Assembly (NCBI GenBank): GCA_026545765.1
Contig: CM048841.1
Coordinates: 5,713,712-5,777,711 of the forward strand
Source: Plantago major
Taxonomy: Eukaryota > Streptophyta > Magnoliopsida > Lamiales > Plantaginaceae
Direction of reading: 5' to 3'
DNA length: 64,000 nucleotides
The notes below the pieces were generated by a model, which was not told the DNA's origin, searched no databases, and saw nothing but the letters and a program-made list of their open reading frames with translations. Below, one piece after another: positions 10,635 through 21,854 of the stretch (positions are counted from its first letter, which is position 1; each line of letters opens with the position of its first letter). The translations under genes and the position numbers were made by a program.

Positions 10635-13315
10635 TCATTTACTTTCAGCAGCGGGAAGGTAAACACCCTCCGCTGCCAACCAGATATTATCAGGACGTTT
10701 CTCCCTGACACCACAGACCTGCAAGAACAGAGTTATTTCTGTAACACATGCTGAAATAAAATTTATGTACTTGATAGTTAATAGTGTATATTTCTACCTC
10801 TTGCTGTCCACCAGCTATGCGTTGGTACTTTTTGTCATGACTGTGAAGGTGTCCTCCAGTATCTACATGACGAAGCCTAACTCTCTGATCTTGTCTCCAA
10901 GTTTTTCCATTACCCTCAATCTCCAGGCTGGTGCACGCATGAAGTATATTTTGTAAGATCACTGATAGCTTTGTATAAATTATCTAAAGAAATAATTTAA
11001 GGAGTCTGTAGCACTGGTCTGACCTCCAATAATCCCCAGTATCCGACTCATTCTCACTGCCAAAGCAACTCACCTGTATACATTTTTTTTTTGTGAATTT
11101 ATACTATCAAGGTATTAAATAAAAAGCATAAAGTGAAATCAAATAACCAGGAAAATGTATCCTTCAAATTATGAGTAACCCAAAAAGAACGAACGATGCA
11201 TGTTCGTAGGTTGCAAAAAAAAGTTGTCAACAGTGTTGCCTGAATTGCTACACTTAATCTCAAATTTTTGGTGCTCAAGGATTGACCAATTTCTTTAAAT
11301 CAGATTTATACTTGCTTTTCTTGATCAAGTCATGACCACACTTGGTTACTCCAGTATCATCAACTTAAAAAACATTAACACTTGGATTTACATCACCCAT
11401 GAACTATGAATAGAGTTCAAATAAGAACCAAGAATCCGATTCAAGATTTATACATAGAAGTTATGTTATCAGGCTTTCTCAATGACTATGCCTCCAGTTT
11501 CATATAAACCAAGTCACTATAATTTTCTAACAAGGGAGGTTCTCCTCATGTAGAACATAAACCTTTAGTTACAATATAACAAGAGCAAACATTTTTGCCC
11601 TGCCTTTATGATAAAAGAAGGATTGTTTAAATTGACGACAATAATACTATTTCTCAAGCAAGGCTAAGAGCATGTAGTGTTCGTCCAAAATAGTGCACAC
11701 ATACCTCCAAATTGCCAGATATTGGGGAAGCATGCAAGTGACTGTGAAGCCATTTCCTAGTTTTCATATGCTGCAACCTAATAAGGGTTCCACTTTTAAT
11801 TGTGTCACCTTGTTTTGCAGATGAATCATGAATAGGCCTTACAACCTGAAAAGTGAAATCAAACAAACCACTCCATTCAAATTCTTAAAACTAATAAGTT
11901 TTTAGATGTCACTTGAAAGATTATTAAACTGAGCAGCATTGCCATACCCAATAGCTATTAGCATCATCAACATTTGGAAAACCAGTGACGGACTGCTGCC
12001 CGCTGCCAGAGCCATAAGGGACATCATGTGAGTGCAGTCGATATTTGGTTTTCTCATGCATCAGCTTGATCACAGATCCGTATGTAATCTACGTAAAGGT
12101 ACAAAACGGTTCAATGAAAGCACAATCCATGATTTACAACTGGAAAACTTAAACATATAACTTCAGTCTTCTGCAATTTCACTAGCTAATATGTTAATCA
12201 AGCTACAAAATTAGTTTTCTCAATAGTGTAAATCATTTCAGCTCACAACATTCCAGAGAGACTGCATCTTACATTCAGGCACTTTACATGTCAAATATCA
12301 GCTACAACTATTACTATAAATTACAGTAAACCTATATAATGACTTATAAAGTCTAGTACTACCAATTCTAAAACCAACCAATTCAGGTAATTCCACTAGC
12401 GCTCATGAGTGAATCTATTACCATACAAATATCAACCAACCTAAAATTAAAATTTCAATACATTCTCCACGAAAACCGAGACATTCATGTTTCATATTCC
12501 ACCAAATGAAGACATCCTTTACTTTAAAATTTCATATATTAAGCTCTGCATCTTAATTACATAACAGTGAGATATAATCACATAAACATTTCGAAACCTC
12601 GCAATTCTTGTACACATCAAGAAAAAAATAATATCAAAGTATCAAACATCGAAGATTCATTTTAAAATGCATACACAGTGGTACATATTCCACCAAGTGA
12701 AGACATCCTTTACTTCAAAACATTGTATACTAAGCTCTGCATCTTAATTCCATAATAGTGAGACATAATTTCACAAACATTTGGGAATCTCGCAATTATT
12801 GTACGCATTAAGAAGAAATCAAATACAGAAGAAGCATTTTAAAAAGTGCATAAACAGTGAGTCACTTAATTGCATATTCCACCAAATGAAGACATCCTTT
12901 ACTTGAAAACTCTGTATATTAAGCTCTGCATCTTAATTGCATAACAGTAAACATTTCGAAATCTCGCAATTATTGTACACATTAAGAAGATAAGAAGCAT
13001 TTAAAAAAATAAACAGTGGATCACTTAATTGCATATTCCACCAAATGAAGACCTCTACTTCAAAACTCAGTATATTAAGCTCTGCATCTTAATTGCATAA
13101 CAGCGAAACATTTCGAAACCTCGCAATTATTGCACGCATTAAGAAAAACCAGAAACATAAGAAGCATTTTAAAAGGAAAATCGACGTTGATATTGAGCAA
13201 ACAGTGGATCACTTGCCTGAACGCCTTCAGAAGCAGCAGAAACCGGAACGGAAACAGAGTCATTATCGATATTGAGCAAGAGGAAAATGGCGAGAGCAAA
13301 AAAGGAGAGCGCCAT
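10635..13315 (-). CDS. SDF2: Stromal cell-derived factor 2-like protein (SDF2), MIR domains
   Basis: Six exons: 13217..13315, 11948..12088, 11705..11845, 11024..11073, 10798..10927, 10635..10718, encoding 214 aa. An N-terminal signal peptide (MALSFFALAIFLLL) is followed by MIR repeats with ITYGSVIKLMHEKTKYRLHS, YGSGSGQQSVTGF, IRLQHMKTRKWLHSHLHASP, VRLRHVDTGGHLHSHDKKY and the end IWLAAEGVYLP. Plant SDF2 is an ER-lumen protein acting with ERdj3B and BiP in glycoprotein and receptor-kinase quality control. No C-terminal HDEL is seen, as usual for this protein. Intron 1 has a GC donor (CAG|GCAAGT); the others are GT-AG. The ATG at 13315 is chosen because it matches the family N-terminus, although the frame stays open upstream without any ATG. 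Confidence 0.95.
12490..13216. repeat. Diverged tandem repeat in SDF2 intron 1 (about 4 copies)
   Basis: A unit containing TTCCACCAAATGAAGACATC and AAGCTCTGCATCTTAATT recurs at about 12497, 12686, 12875 and 13033, with spacings of roughly 190, 190 and 160 bases. The words TTTCGAAACCTCGCAATT and AAACAGTGGATCACTT recur in the same order. The last copy abuts the splice donor: ACAGTGGATCACTTGCCTG at the exon border versus ACAGTGGATCACTTAATTG in the intron. It looks like a local tandem duplication of the intron's 5' end. Confidence 0.8.
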
Positions 13316-14063
13316 GAGAAGCAACACAAGAATGAACCAAGTCCTCTGCCAAAACGGAACGCTCAGATCCGAATCGGATGACGAGCTAGCAGACTCTCTG
13401 TACACAATCCGAGTGGTGCCCGATTTCGCGGAAGGTGAGAAGGCGGAGGCCGGTGCCGATTTGCGGCGGGTAAGACTGTTCTGCTGCTGCAGTTGGTGGC
13501 CGGAAGGAGCCACGGTTGGATTCTGCCGGAGCTCCGGTGAAGTATAGATTGAGAGATTTTGTGGATTTTCAGGAAAAAATTGTTGAAGTGTTGAGTTGAA
13601 TTGATGGATTGATTTGGGAATTGGGAGGAAGAAATTGAAGAGTTCATTAATCGAGGGAACAAATAAAACGAAACGTGTGCGTTAGTATCATGAGCCAATA
13701 GATTGTTTACATTTGGGTATTTTGCTGACGTGTATGATTCTTATTGGCTTTTAACTACTATCGATGTGGCATTTCAGTTCAGTTTACTCTGTTCGTTCAC
13801 GGCCCATTGTCTTATGAAGATCAAACCCAGTGGGCCTAATTCTTGTAGTACATGATGTGTCCAACCTAGGGGATTTGGAAATAAACTATTTATATTGTTG
13901 AGGGAGTAACCCGCCTGTACTTAGCTGGTTAATTTTGTTAAAAAAAGGTCATTCACTTTACAAACCATTTCTTAATATGTACAGAAACACATACAGCATC
14001 AGTTGATCTAATATACACATCATAAAAGTAAAGAATATTTACACAACACCATGCATCAACACT
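13316..14063. other. SDF2 5' UTR/promoter and KOC1 3' flank
   Basis: Upstream of the SDF2 ATG the coding frame remains open for over 100 codons on the minus strand without an ATG (see findings). Beyond about 13700 the sequence is AT-rich. The KOC1 3' UTR probably ends near 13900..14060. No other gene. Confidence 0.4.
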
Positions 14064-16878
14064 TCAAGCAGAATTTGAGATCGACGAGCCATCTTTAAAG
14101 AGGATATTCGCAACTGTTGGTGGAAGCCATGCTGAATTACCGCTTTTCTGTCTTTCTTTCGAAATTTCCTTCTGCTTCTGCACTCGTTTACGATTGTGCA
14201 GTTTTTCGCCAACACCTTTACCAACAGATATCCCAACCTTTAAGGACATCAGAAGACCAACTGTGATTGCCAGAGGTCTCACAGTCCAGTGAATATCCTC
14301 AACATGTTCAAACTTCTCAACTATACCGTCACACGTATCAAAGCTTACAGACTCCACTTCTTCGGGATTAGCCAAGCAAAGGTTTGATTCAGCTCCAAAC
14401 ACAAACATTCCGGGAAACCCAATTTCAAGGCAGCCGTTTGGAAAAATATGTAGTATTTTTCCGCTCGCCCAGGCCCCTCGTCTTTTGTGAGGCCATTCGT
14501 ACTTGGGAGCTACCACATTTGCCTTTAACCTCACAAATTGCCCAACCAAAAATGGTTCCACCACTTTAATTTCGGAACAATGTCCTCTCCAAAGAGTCTC
14601 CAAACCCAAAAAACCAACAGCAACACTCCCGTCACGTTTTATGGAATGTAAAATCCCAAGAGAAGAATACTTCTCGTTTTTATTGATCAAACACACCCAA
14701 TTCCCTGCTGAAAAACCAGATATGACCCTCTCTAATGTTAAAGCATTTATTTTTAGTGGACTTTGTCTGTGAGGTACTTGCACAAGTACAAATCCGTCTC
14801 TATCTGAGTCCTTCTCCAGTCCAACTACAGTTCCTTCAGACACGGCCAGACTTACTGGCTTGCAGGTATTTGATGACTTCCTTGATCGAACCATATCACC
14901 AACCTGAAGCGGGTGTTTTGAGAGGAACCATCTGGTATAGCCACTACAATGGGGCTTAGCTACGAGAAGACTGCTGCCAGAACCAATCCAGCCTCCATCA
15001 GCATAGACAGAATTTTTGGAGCTGCAAGTCAGAAAGTAATTTGATCAGTTAATATAGAAGAATCAACAAGAACAGAAAAAATAAACAAACTAGTTATTTA
15101 TAATCTTCCAAATAAAGAGTATATATAGCTAAAGATGCACTAGCTGAATTAGTTCATTTTTATTCTCATCATTTATAGATTAAGAAGAGTATTTTATAAA
15201 GAACTGTGATGAAAGTTAAACTTCAGTGCACAAGATTATAAAGCACACATATCCTTTGCATGTATAGGTTCCTTCTTAGTTTCCTTTTTTCCCTGCAAGC
15301 GTAAAGCACCATCAGTACTTGATAGTGGACATAAAATCCCAAGAAAAGATGCAGAAAGGGGACAATATACATACCCTTAAAAGGCCCTAGAAGGAGATGG
15401 TGATCCCATAATTTACCCAGGAAATTCTCAAAGTGGGATAGTTAACAAAAAATAGTAAGATATTGTGCAAGAAACTACTAGCTTTTAGAAAGAACACGCT
15501 TGCATAGTTGCATTCTTTTCATTAACAACTGGTGCGGGAGGGTGGACGAGGAGAACCTTTCAAATGCTCGCAGTATTTCTTCCATCGATGGTCGGTCGCG
15601 GATATCGTACTCAAAACACCCCCTGAGAACTTCCTCGACTGCAGGAGGAAGACCGCATGGAACTGTAGGCTTTTCTTTTATCAGAACTACTGCGCGATGT
15701 ATCTCCTCGGCAGATTTCCCGAACCAGGGTGGCATGCCAGTAAGCATTTCGATTATACTGCAAGCGAACCCCCAAGAATCAGTCTCATAGGATATTGGAC
15801 CGCGAACTCCTGGCAGCCATTGTTCAGGTGCCATGTAGTTGGGGGTACCAAGCCGGATTTCAAAATCTGAATCTGGAGAAGGAATACCAAGAAGTAGGTG
15901 TGCAAGGCCAAAGTCTCCAAGAACTGCATGGTCTTGTTCATCAAGAAGAAAGTTGCTTGGCTTCAGGTTCAGGACCAAGACACCTATTTTGTGCAGTTCT
16001 TGAATTCCTTTGTTTATTTCAATTCCATACCTGAAACAAGTTTTACAAGTCACAGTGATTAATTGTCCTATAGACAAATTGCTGTAATGAAATAAGAAAC
16101 TTGGTTGATACTTGATACAAACTACAGCACCCAAGTTTGATATAATGTATCATTGACAATTTTGACATATATGAGTTCCATCATAAAATTTAAAGCTACA
16201 TATCATTATTGTTGGTTCAGAACAGTACTACAATGTGAGTTAAAACCAGAGGGCAGTCATATGTCACGTTATACATCAAACTGTTCGGATGATGTTATCT
16301 GTATAATACCTCAAAACATCTGGCAGTGGAAGCTTGCCTCCCTTCAGTTGTGCAATTCGATCGCCTATCGAACCCTCGTAAGATTTCAAAGCTATGCATA
16401 TCTGAAAAACAAAAAGAACAGTAATAAATTAGCTAAATGACCTTGCAAAACATAAAACATTAACAGCCTTAAATGACACAAGTGCTCATAATTCACATAA
16501 AAAGCTGACCTCATTCGACAAAACAGCAATGCCATGCAACCAACAAACACCTTCAACTCTTTGAGATTTCAAACTAATCCATAGTTCTTCAAACTTACGT
16601 AAGACAGCATTCACGCTATCCTCCTTCATAGGATGTAAGCTCTTAATTGCAATCTCATGATATTCATCATAGTCAGATGCTGATCTATGGTGAGTGGCTA
16701 ACCAAACATCACCAAAAAGTCCATGGCCGATCCTATATTTGAGCTTCAAGGATGCCGGATCAATGTACGAACTTGGCAGGGGTGGTCTGGCATCGACAGT
16801 CCTCAAATGATCAGGATCTCCATCATATAGCTCATAGTTAAACGGAGCTACTGCTGGTGCTTCATTATGTTCTGCCAT
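14064..16878 (-). CDS. KOC1: KOC1-type kinase of the outer chloroplast membrane
   Basis: Four exons: 16510..16878, 16310..16401, 15557..16030, 14064..15021, encoding 630 aa. An N-terminal kinase domain has the glycine loop GHGLFGDVW (from about 51), K79 in EIAIKS, DFG at 193..195 and GTPNYMAPEQW. After it comes a conserved C-terminal half (YTRWFLSKHPLQVGDMVRS, GTVVGLEKDSDRDGF) and a membrane helix at about 559..579 (VRPLAITVGLLMSLKVG) with a basic tail. Arabidopsis KOC1 sits in the outer chloroplast envelope and phosphorylates the Toc159 A-domain, promoting protein import. The HRD aspartate is replaced by N175 (VLNLKPSN). Exon 3 has an in-frame read-through to a stop at 15478; I place the donor at 15556 because it restores the family sequence (FE|SSKNSVYADGGW). 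A 5'-UTR intron spans about 16886..17578. Confidence 0.93.
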
Positions 16879-18156
16879 TTACCAACTAGAAAACAAGCTG
16901 ATCAGCTAAAAAAAATAAAAATAAATGCAATCTGATCACTTTTTAAACAAGCATCAAGAGCACTAGTTGCACAATTTCTTTGTCAATGCTAAGACAGACA
17001 TACAATAGAGAAGCCTACAAGTCAAACACCCCTTGATATCTACCGTATAACTAGTCGCGTGACCATAATTATTACTAATAGACTGTTCAGCAAACAACTT
17101 AAGCTCTGTTAAAGTCAACTTGTACATTGAATCGTGTTTTACATGCAAACTTTGTTAGGTCACTATTTCACTCACATAAAATCATCTGAATGGTATTAAA
17201 GTCCAATATATTAAAACCGTATGCCAAACAGTTTATAATAACTCGAACAAAAATCATGTCTGACCTAGTATAAATTAGCCTTCTGTATGATGATAGATTA
17301 ACTCTCAATACATATCATTCATTAATGCAAATTAAGTAACATACGGATTACGGAATATAGCTAAATTTTGGAAGTAAACGATTATATAATCAAAAAATTG
17401 AAAGATTTTGAATGATAAATCATGATTAAAGGTCCTGATCAGCTCCTCAACCGTAAACAAATTCAGAAAAGAATCAGTGATGAGCAACAGAAGCAATATA
17501 GCAGAAAGAATAACCTAATTGAGCGCGAAATCAGTAGAGTGAGGCTATAAAAGTATCAGAAGTAGAGAGAAGACTTACCAGTAGGGAGATGAAACAAATC
17601 AATTACCTGAATGAATCGCTAGTTTGAGCTTACAACCTCGAGAAGAAGACTGAAATGATGTGATTTTTCATTTTTCTGTCCTAAAATTAAATAAAAGGAC
17701 GGAGAAGGAGAGGAAGACCGAACTGGACCGGAGCTTTTCTTCGCCATAGTTCGTAGAGATTTGAAAGAGAATTTTCCCTAGATGGGCCGCTCAGCTCGGA
17801 TCGGACTCATTTATTACTTATGAGTGATACGTCTATCCTGTTCTGAGTTCTGACCCAATCCCAGAATTCACAGGCGGCGTTTATTCTATGATGCTCTCGC
17901 CCCAATGCATTGAGTGACCCACGCAGTTAATTTGTATGTAGTAGGTGCGTTTGGGCGAGAGAGCATAATATAAGCTATGTTCTCTTCATCTGAAAACTCA
18001 TTAATTTTAGTTAGTTCAGTTCAAATTTATTCAATTGAGTTACATTACTGATTCGTTTTATCTACAATTTAGTTCGATTCGATTCGATTTCTGCATGAAG
18101 AGAGCCTAAATCCTAAATCCGATCGGAGTATATTATTGTGTGTTTGTATTTTGCAG
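16879..18156. other. KOC1 5' UTR intron and divergent upstream region
   Basis: A perfect donor (CTG|GTAAGT, minus strand, 17578) and an acceptor (TTTTCTAG, 16886) define a KOC1 5'-UTR intron. The minus-strand first exon probably lies near 17580..17760. A GGGCC-containing motif (GATGGGCCGC, 17779..17788) lies in the likely promoter. From about 17940 the sequence leads into a decayed plus-strand gene fragment. No further coding sequence. Confidence 0.5.
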
Positions 18157-19171
18157 GAAACTGACAAGTTCAAAGCAGAATTGCTCAAGAAATTAATTGT
18201 CGAAAGAGAAGAAGACCTTTGGAAATTGGAAATGATCTGCAAACTCGTTAAATGTCTGTCAACTGTCCAGACTCAGAGGTACTCGTTTGTTGTGCATTGC
18301 TCGTATGATTTTATTCAATTGTTATTACGCTTTTTTTAAAGGGATATGACCCAACTTGATTAATAGTTCTTCAGAGGTTTTGGTACATTTGCTGAGAACT
18401 GACCGTGTTTTCGTCAAATTTCTCTAGAACTCTGAGGTTCTGTGAACCAGATTTAATAGTGACTGTCAGAATTATTCACTCTCTCTTTTAGCTTGGACCA
18501 ACTGTAGTTGATCAAGTAGGAAGGCCTGTTCTGTAACACACCGTGAGATATGTGACGATACTTTTGCTAACACGATTTTTGTAAGCCTTGCAGCCTGTGG
18601 CAAACAGGTCATGGCTCATCTCCTCATGTGTGTTACTATTCTATAGTCCAGATTCCAGAACATTAAAGTTGTTGTATAATTCTTCTTGTCATCTTTTGCA
18701 GTCTGTCAACCTAAGTTTGTGCCGGCTGCTATAACATGTCTCCTGGTCTTGTAATTTTGCTACTTGACATACTTATAAACATATGCTATTCTTTTGTTCA
18801 TGCTGCATATTTCAAAGATAGTTAAATGTGTGTTTCTGTTCTTTATCATGCCCTTGTTCCTCAATAGAATAGTATACATTGTCGGACTCAGAAAAGAAGT
18901 TAGTCTTATAACATGCACTAAACTATTGAAATAACTTGTCATTGTCTGCAATCTTTGGAACATCTTATTGGCTCGATATTTTGAAGCTAGCTAAAAATGA
19001 TCTTCTGAATGCATTGTCTTATGTTCTTGCACGAGGAATATGGCTGTCCTGGAACATTATTGAACGAGCCTTTCACTGAGATGACGACAGTTGCACTAGA
19101 TGAGAAATATCTCCTTGGAGCTCCATTAGGTGCTCGAGCTTGGCTCAAAATTCAATCGATCAGGATGGGGT
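18157..19171 (+). pseudogene. Fragment of an unidentified spliced gene
   Basis: I do not recognise this gene. An acceptor (TTTTGCAG) precedes an exon-like segment (18157..18278) encoding ETDKFKAELLKKL and EREEDLWKLEMICKL and ending at a donor (AGAG|GTACTC). About 750 bases on, the same strand encodes FLHEEYGCPGTLLNEPF followed by LDEKYLLGAPLGARA and a TGA at about 19171. The two pieces look like successive exons of one small protein. No start exon is found, no AG acceptor sits at the second segment, and the downstream frame ends early. That fits a 5'- and 3'-truncated pseudogene lying head-to-head with KOC1. It could instead be a poorly resolved real gene. Confidence 0.45.
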
Positions 19172-19479
19172 GAACTGAATCTCCAAGTCGGAAAAATGAT
19201 GACCTGTTAACATGTATACACCTATTTGCCGCTAGCTTCATGTCCTTAACCAGCCGAATAGCACGAAGGAGAAGGTTCTGGATGGAAAAATCTAACTATG
19301 TCTGTGTTCAGTCTACAACCCCATTTTTCACCTTGAATTGGGCAAAATATGCGGAATTTCTGAACTCAGAGAGTCTATAGGTATAGTTCTTCTGAATAGC
19401 TACTCAACAACGTTCGAGTTAACAATTTTTGCCATTGGTTTTGCTGAAATATTTGATACCAGCTATTCAAGGACCATCT

Positions 19480-20420
19480 CTAGCTTCCAGTTTCAGAAAT
19501 GCTTTGCAAAGATGGCCGCCATGATTTAAACCTTCCCGATGCTGAATTTTTCGATCCCAGACTCTGTAGCTGCCTGTCAGGTTTTCTTGCCTGAAAATTG
19601 TAGATTCGTTCGTCAGCATTCGAAAAGAAGTGGATCTGTAATGTACTTAACACTGCATATATCTGATCTTTTTATATCAACATAAACAAACTTTGTGTTG
19701 AAATATAAAAGACTTTCAAATTATACATGTAAGTATGCAACTACATTCTCATTTTAGCTAGATTATAGAAGTATTACAAAGTACACTATCTGAGTGTTTG
19801 GTTCCGAACTTGAGTTGAGTTTTGCTAACCCATACTCAACCGGAGTTGAGAAAATTCAACTCAAGTTCGGAGACGAACACTCAGTATGTCTCTGTCTTAA
19901 AACTTTGCAGAAGTAGAACGGATGAAGGTGCTAGTCGGCAAATCAAATTACCTGATCTTTTTCTTCTGCAGGCTCAGATTTGGTACTTTTCTTCTCCATC
20001 TCTGATAGTTTTCTCTTCATTCTATCATGCTTTTTTGCTTTAAGAACTTTCATAACCTCTGCAAATATAACACACAAGAACTTTTAGAAACTTAACTCGA
20101 ACCTAAATTCGCAACTATATAGTATGCCAAAAAAAAAAAAAAAAAACACCTTGAGTTGTGACGAGCCGATAGGCCCTGCCAAGAACCAGCATATCACTAG
20201 GCCTGAGAAGCTTAACTCTGGTAAACCTCATCGTCTTGTTTTCATCCGAATTCTCTTTGTCGGCACGTGAAGTAGCTACCGGAATTATCTGGGAAACGTA
20301 GTGCCCCGGGTTCATCTTCATCACCTGACTGACTGTAATAGACCAGTACATCCTCTCCTGCTTCCCATTTGGATGTTGTATTACCAGTGATGCTGCATCC
20401 ACTGCCTGACAATTCCCCAT
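19480..20420 (-). CDS. PADRE (DUF4228) domain protein
   Basis: Three exons: 20150..20420, 19952..20058, 19480..19590, encoding 162 aa. It begins MGNCQAVDAASLVIQHPNGK, with a Gly2 and Cys4 that fit N-myristoylation and palmitoylation. It continues YWSITVSQVMKMNPGHYVS and VKLLRPSDMLVLGRAYRLVT, then a charged coiled segment (EVMKVLKAKKHDRMKRKLSE), and ends RFKSWRPSLQSISETGS. This order is the signature of plant PADRE/DUF4228 proteins, small proteins of unknown biochemical role that often respond to pathogens and abiotic stress. Intron 1 begins GTG and runs straight into a 17-T tract on the coding strand. The call is firm at family level; the function is not known. Confidence 0.92.
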
Positions 20421-20717
20421 CTTTCTGTCTTTCTATCACTTTTACTGGAACCTAAAAGCTGTGTTGTTTTTTCTGTTAGGGATTGTTGTGTATAAGACAA
20501 GCAGATGAAGGAAGAAGAGTATGAGATTGATGAGCCAGGAAACAAGCAAGAAATGAGAAGTGAGTAAGGATCACTCAAAGGCTATTTCTCATCTAACTTA
20601 TACTATGGTTTAAATTGCATATTGCTTCACATATAAATACCAGGCTTGCATGACATGTACTCCTTCCATCCCATTCAGTTTTGACTTTTTTCAGTTAACA
20701 TTAAATTTTGACTATGA

Positions 20718-20944
20718 GGCTTCATTTGTTTCGAGGGAAAATGGGGGAAAAAAATAGGGAAAAATAAAATTTTCCTGGAAAATGGGAGGGAAAAACAACT
20801 TTCCTTATTTTGTGGTGACATATATATTTGATATAGATTTTCATAAATTTTTCAGGATTTCTTGAGAACTACCAAATGGTGGAAAATAATATTTTTCCCT
20901 ATTTTTTTTCTTTTCCCCCATTTTCCCTCAAACCAAATGAAGCC
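20718..20944. mobile_element. 227-bp Harbinger-like MITE, TSD TGA
   Basis: The terminal repeats GGCTTCATTTGTTTCGAGGG and (reverse complement of the right end) GGCTTCATTTGGTTTGAGGG match for about 45 bases inward. A 3-bp direct repeat TGA flanks it (20715..20717 and 20945..20947), the TSD length of PIF/Harbinger elements. It is nested in the left arm of the Stowaway MITE. Confidence 0.8.
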
Positions 20945-20957
20945 TGAATTAATTTCA

Positions 20958-21786
20958 AGGGAAAATTATAGATACTACTCCTTAAATTAACCCTCATTTC
21001 AGATTCACCCCGGATTGGGTTAAATTACAGATAGACCCATTTTTTACAAATGCCAAATTCAACAATTACAACCAGCTTCAAAAGTCAACTTTTTCTCATA
21101 TTTTTTCTTTTCTTTATAATTTCATAATTATATTAGATTTAGTTTATTACAAAATAAGCCCTAACAATTTTCAATTTTTATAAAAAGATCCCAAAAAAAT
21201 TTAATTATTAAAATTTTAACCCTCTTCTCCACCACCCATCTTCTTCCCCACCACCAACACCACCACCACCACCACCCATCTTCTTCCCCACCACCAACAC
21301 CGCCACACCACCACCAAAACCACCACGCCACCACCACACCGCCACCAACACCACCACTACTTCCATGGCGGAAGCACAAGCGCTTCCGCCATGGAAGATC
21401 TATAATTACAGATACAGATCTTCCATGGCGGAAACGAAGCTCTGGAAGCTTGAGCTTCCGACATGGAAGCTGCTTTTCCGGCAGTGGTGGTGTGGTGGTG
21501 TGGTGGTGGTGGTGGGGAAGAAGATGGGTGGGTTATTTATGTTAGTTAATGAGTTTTGGGGATTGTTTAAAAATATTTTGGGTTATTTTTGTAAGTTATA
21601 AAATATTAGTGTCAAGTATGTAATAAAATAAAATTTGTAAATTGTAACTGAGTCCATTTAATTTAATTTTCCTTTATTTTTTGTTTGGTCAACTCAAAAA
21701 TGGGAATTTGGACCTATTTGTATTGCCAATCTAGGGACGAATCTGTAATTGAGCCAAATTTAAGGGGAACCATAGGTAATTCACTC
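20958..21786. mobile_element. 829-bp foldback element with CCATGGAAGCT core (copy B)
   Basis: A direct repeat TAATTTCA flanks it (20950..20957 and 21787..21794). The first and last ~75 bases are diverged inverted repeats (shared words GATTC, CCCC/TCCC, GATTGG, CAAATA). Inside, a CCA-rich run (21230..21355) is mirrored by a GGTGG run (21483..21535), and between them lie palindromic words TTCCATGGCGGAAG and GAAGCTCTGGAAGCTTGAGC. There is no credible gene; the Trp/Gly-rich frame on the minus strand is a by-product. The 8-9-bp TSD and the end style suggest a non-autonomous Mutator-like or hAT-like element. Confidence 0.65.
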
Positions 21787-21854
21787 TAATTTCAGTTTGT
21801 TGATTGTAAAAAAGTCAAACCTGAACGATTGACGTGGGACGGATGGAGGGAGTA

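Larger units (their letters stand above)
20660..21852. mobile_element. Stowaway-type MITE, split by two nested elements
   Basis: The left end CTCCTTCCATCCCA and the reverse complement of the right end CTCCCTCCATCCGTCCCA are inverted repeats, flanked by TA on both sides (20658..20659 and 21853..21854). Both arms continue with TTTTGACTTTTTT words. The original MITE body is short. Most of the span is made of a 227-bp MITE and an 829-bp foldback element inserted later. Confidence 0.75.

Noticed and set aside
15478-15556. KOC1 exon 3 continuing to the stop at 15478
   Set aside because: That would drop the conserved C-terminal half. The GT at 15556 joins in phase to the exon at 15021 and restores a family-like sequence.
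21161-21379. Trp/Gly-rich minus-strand frame
   Set aside because: A by-product of the CCA-rich run read on the other strand, inside the foldback element.
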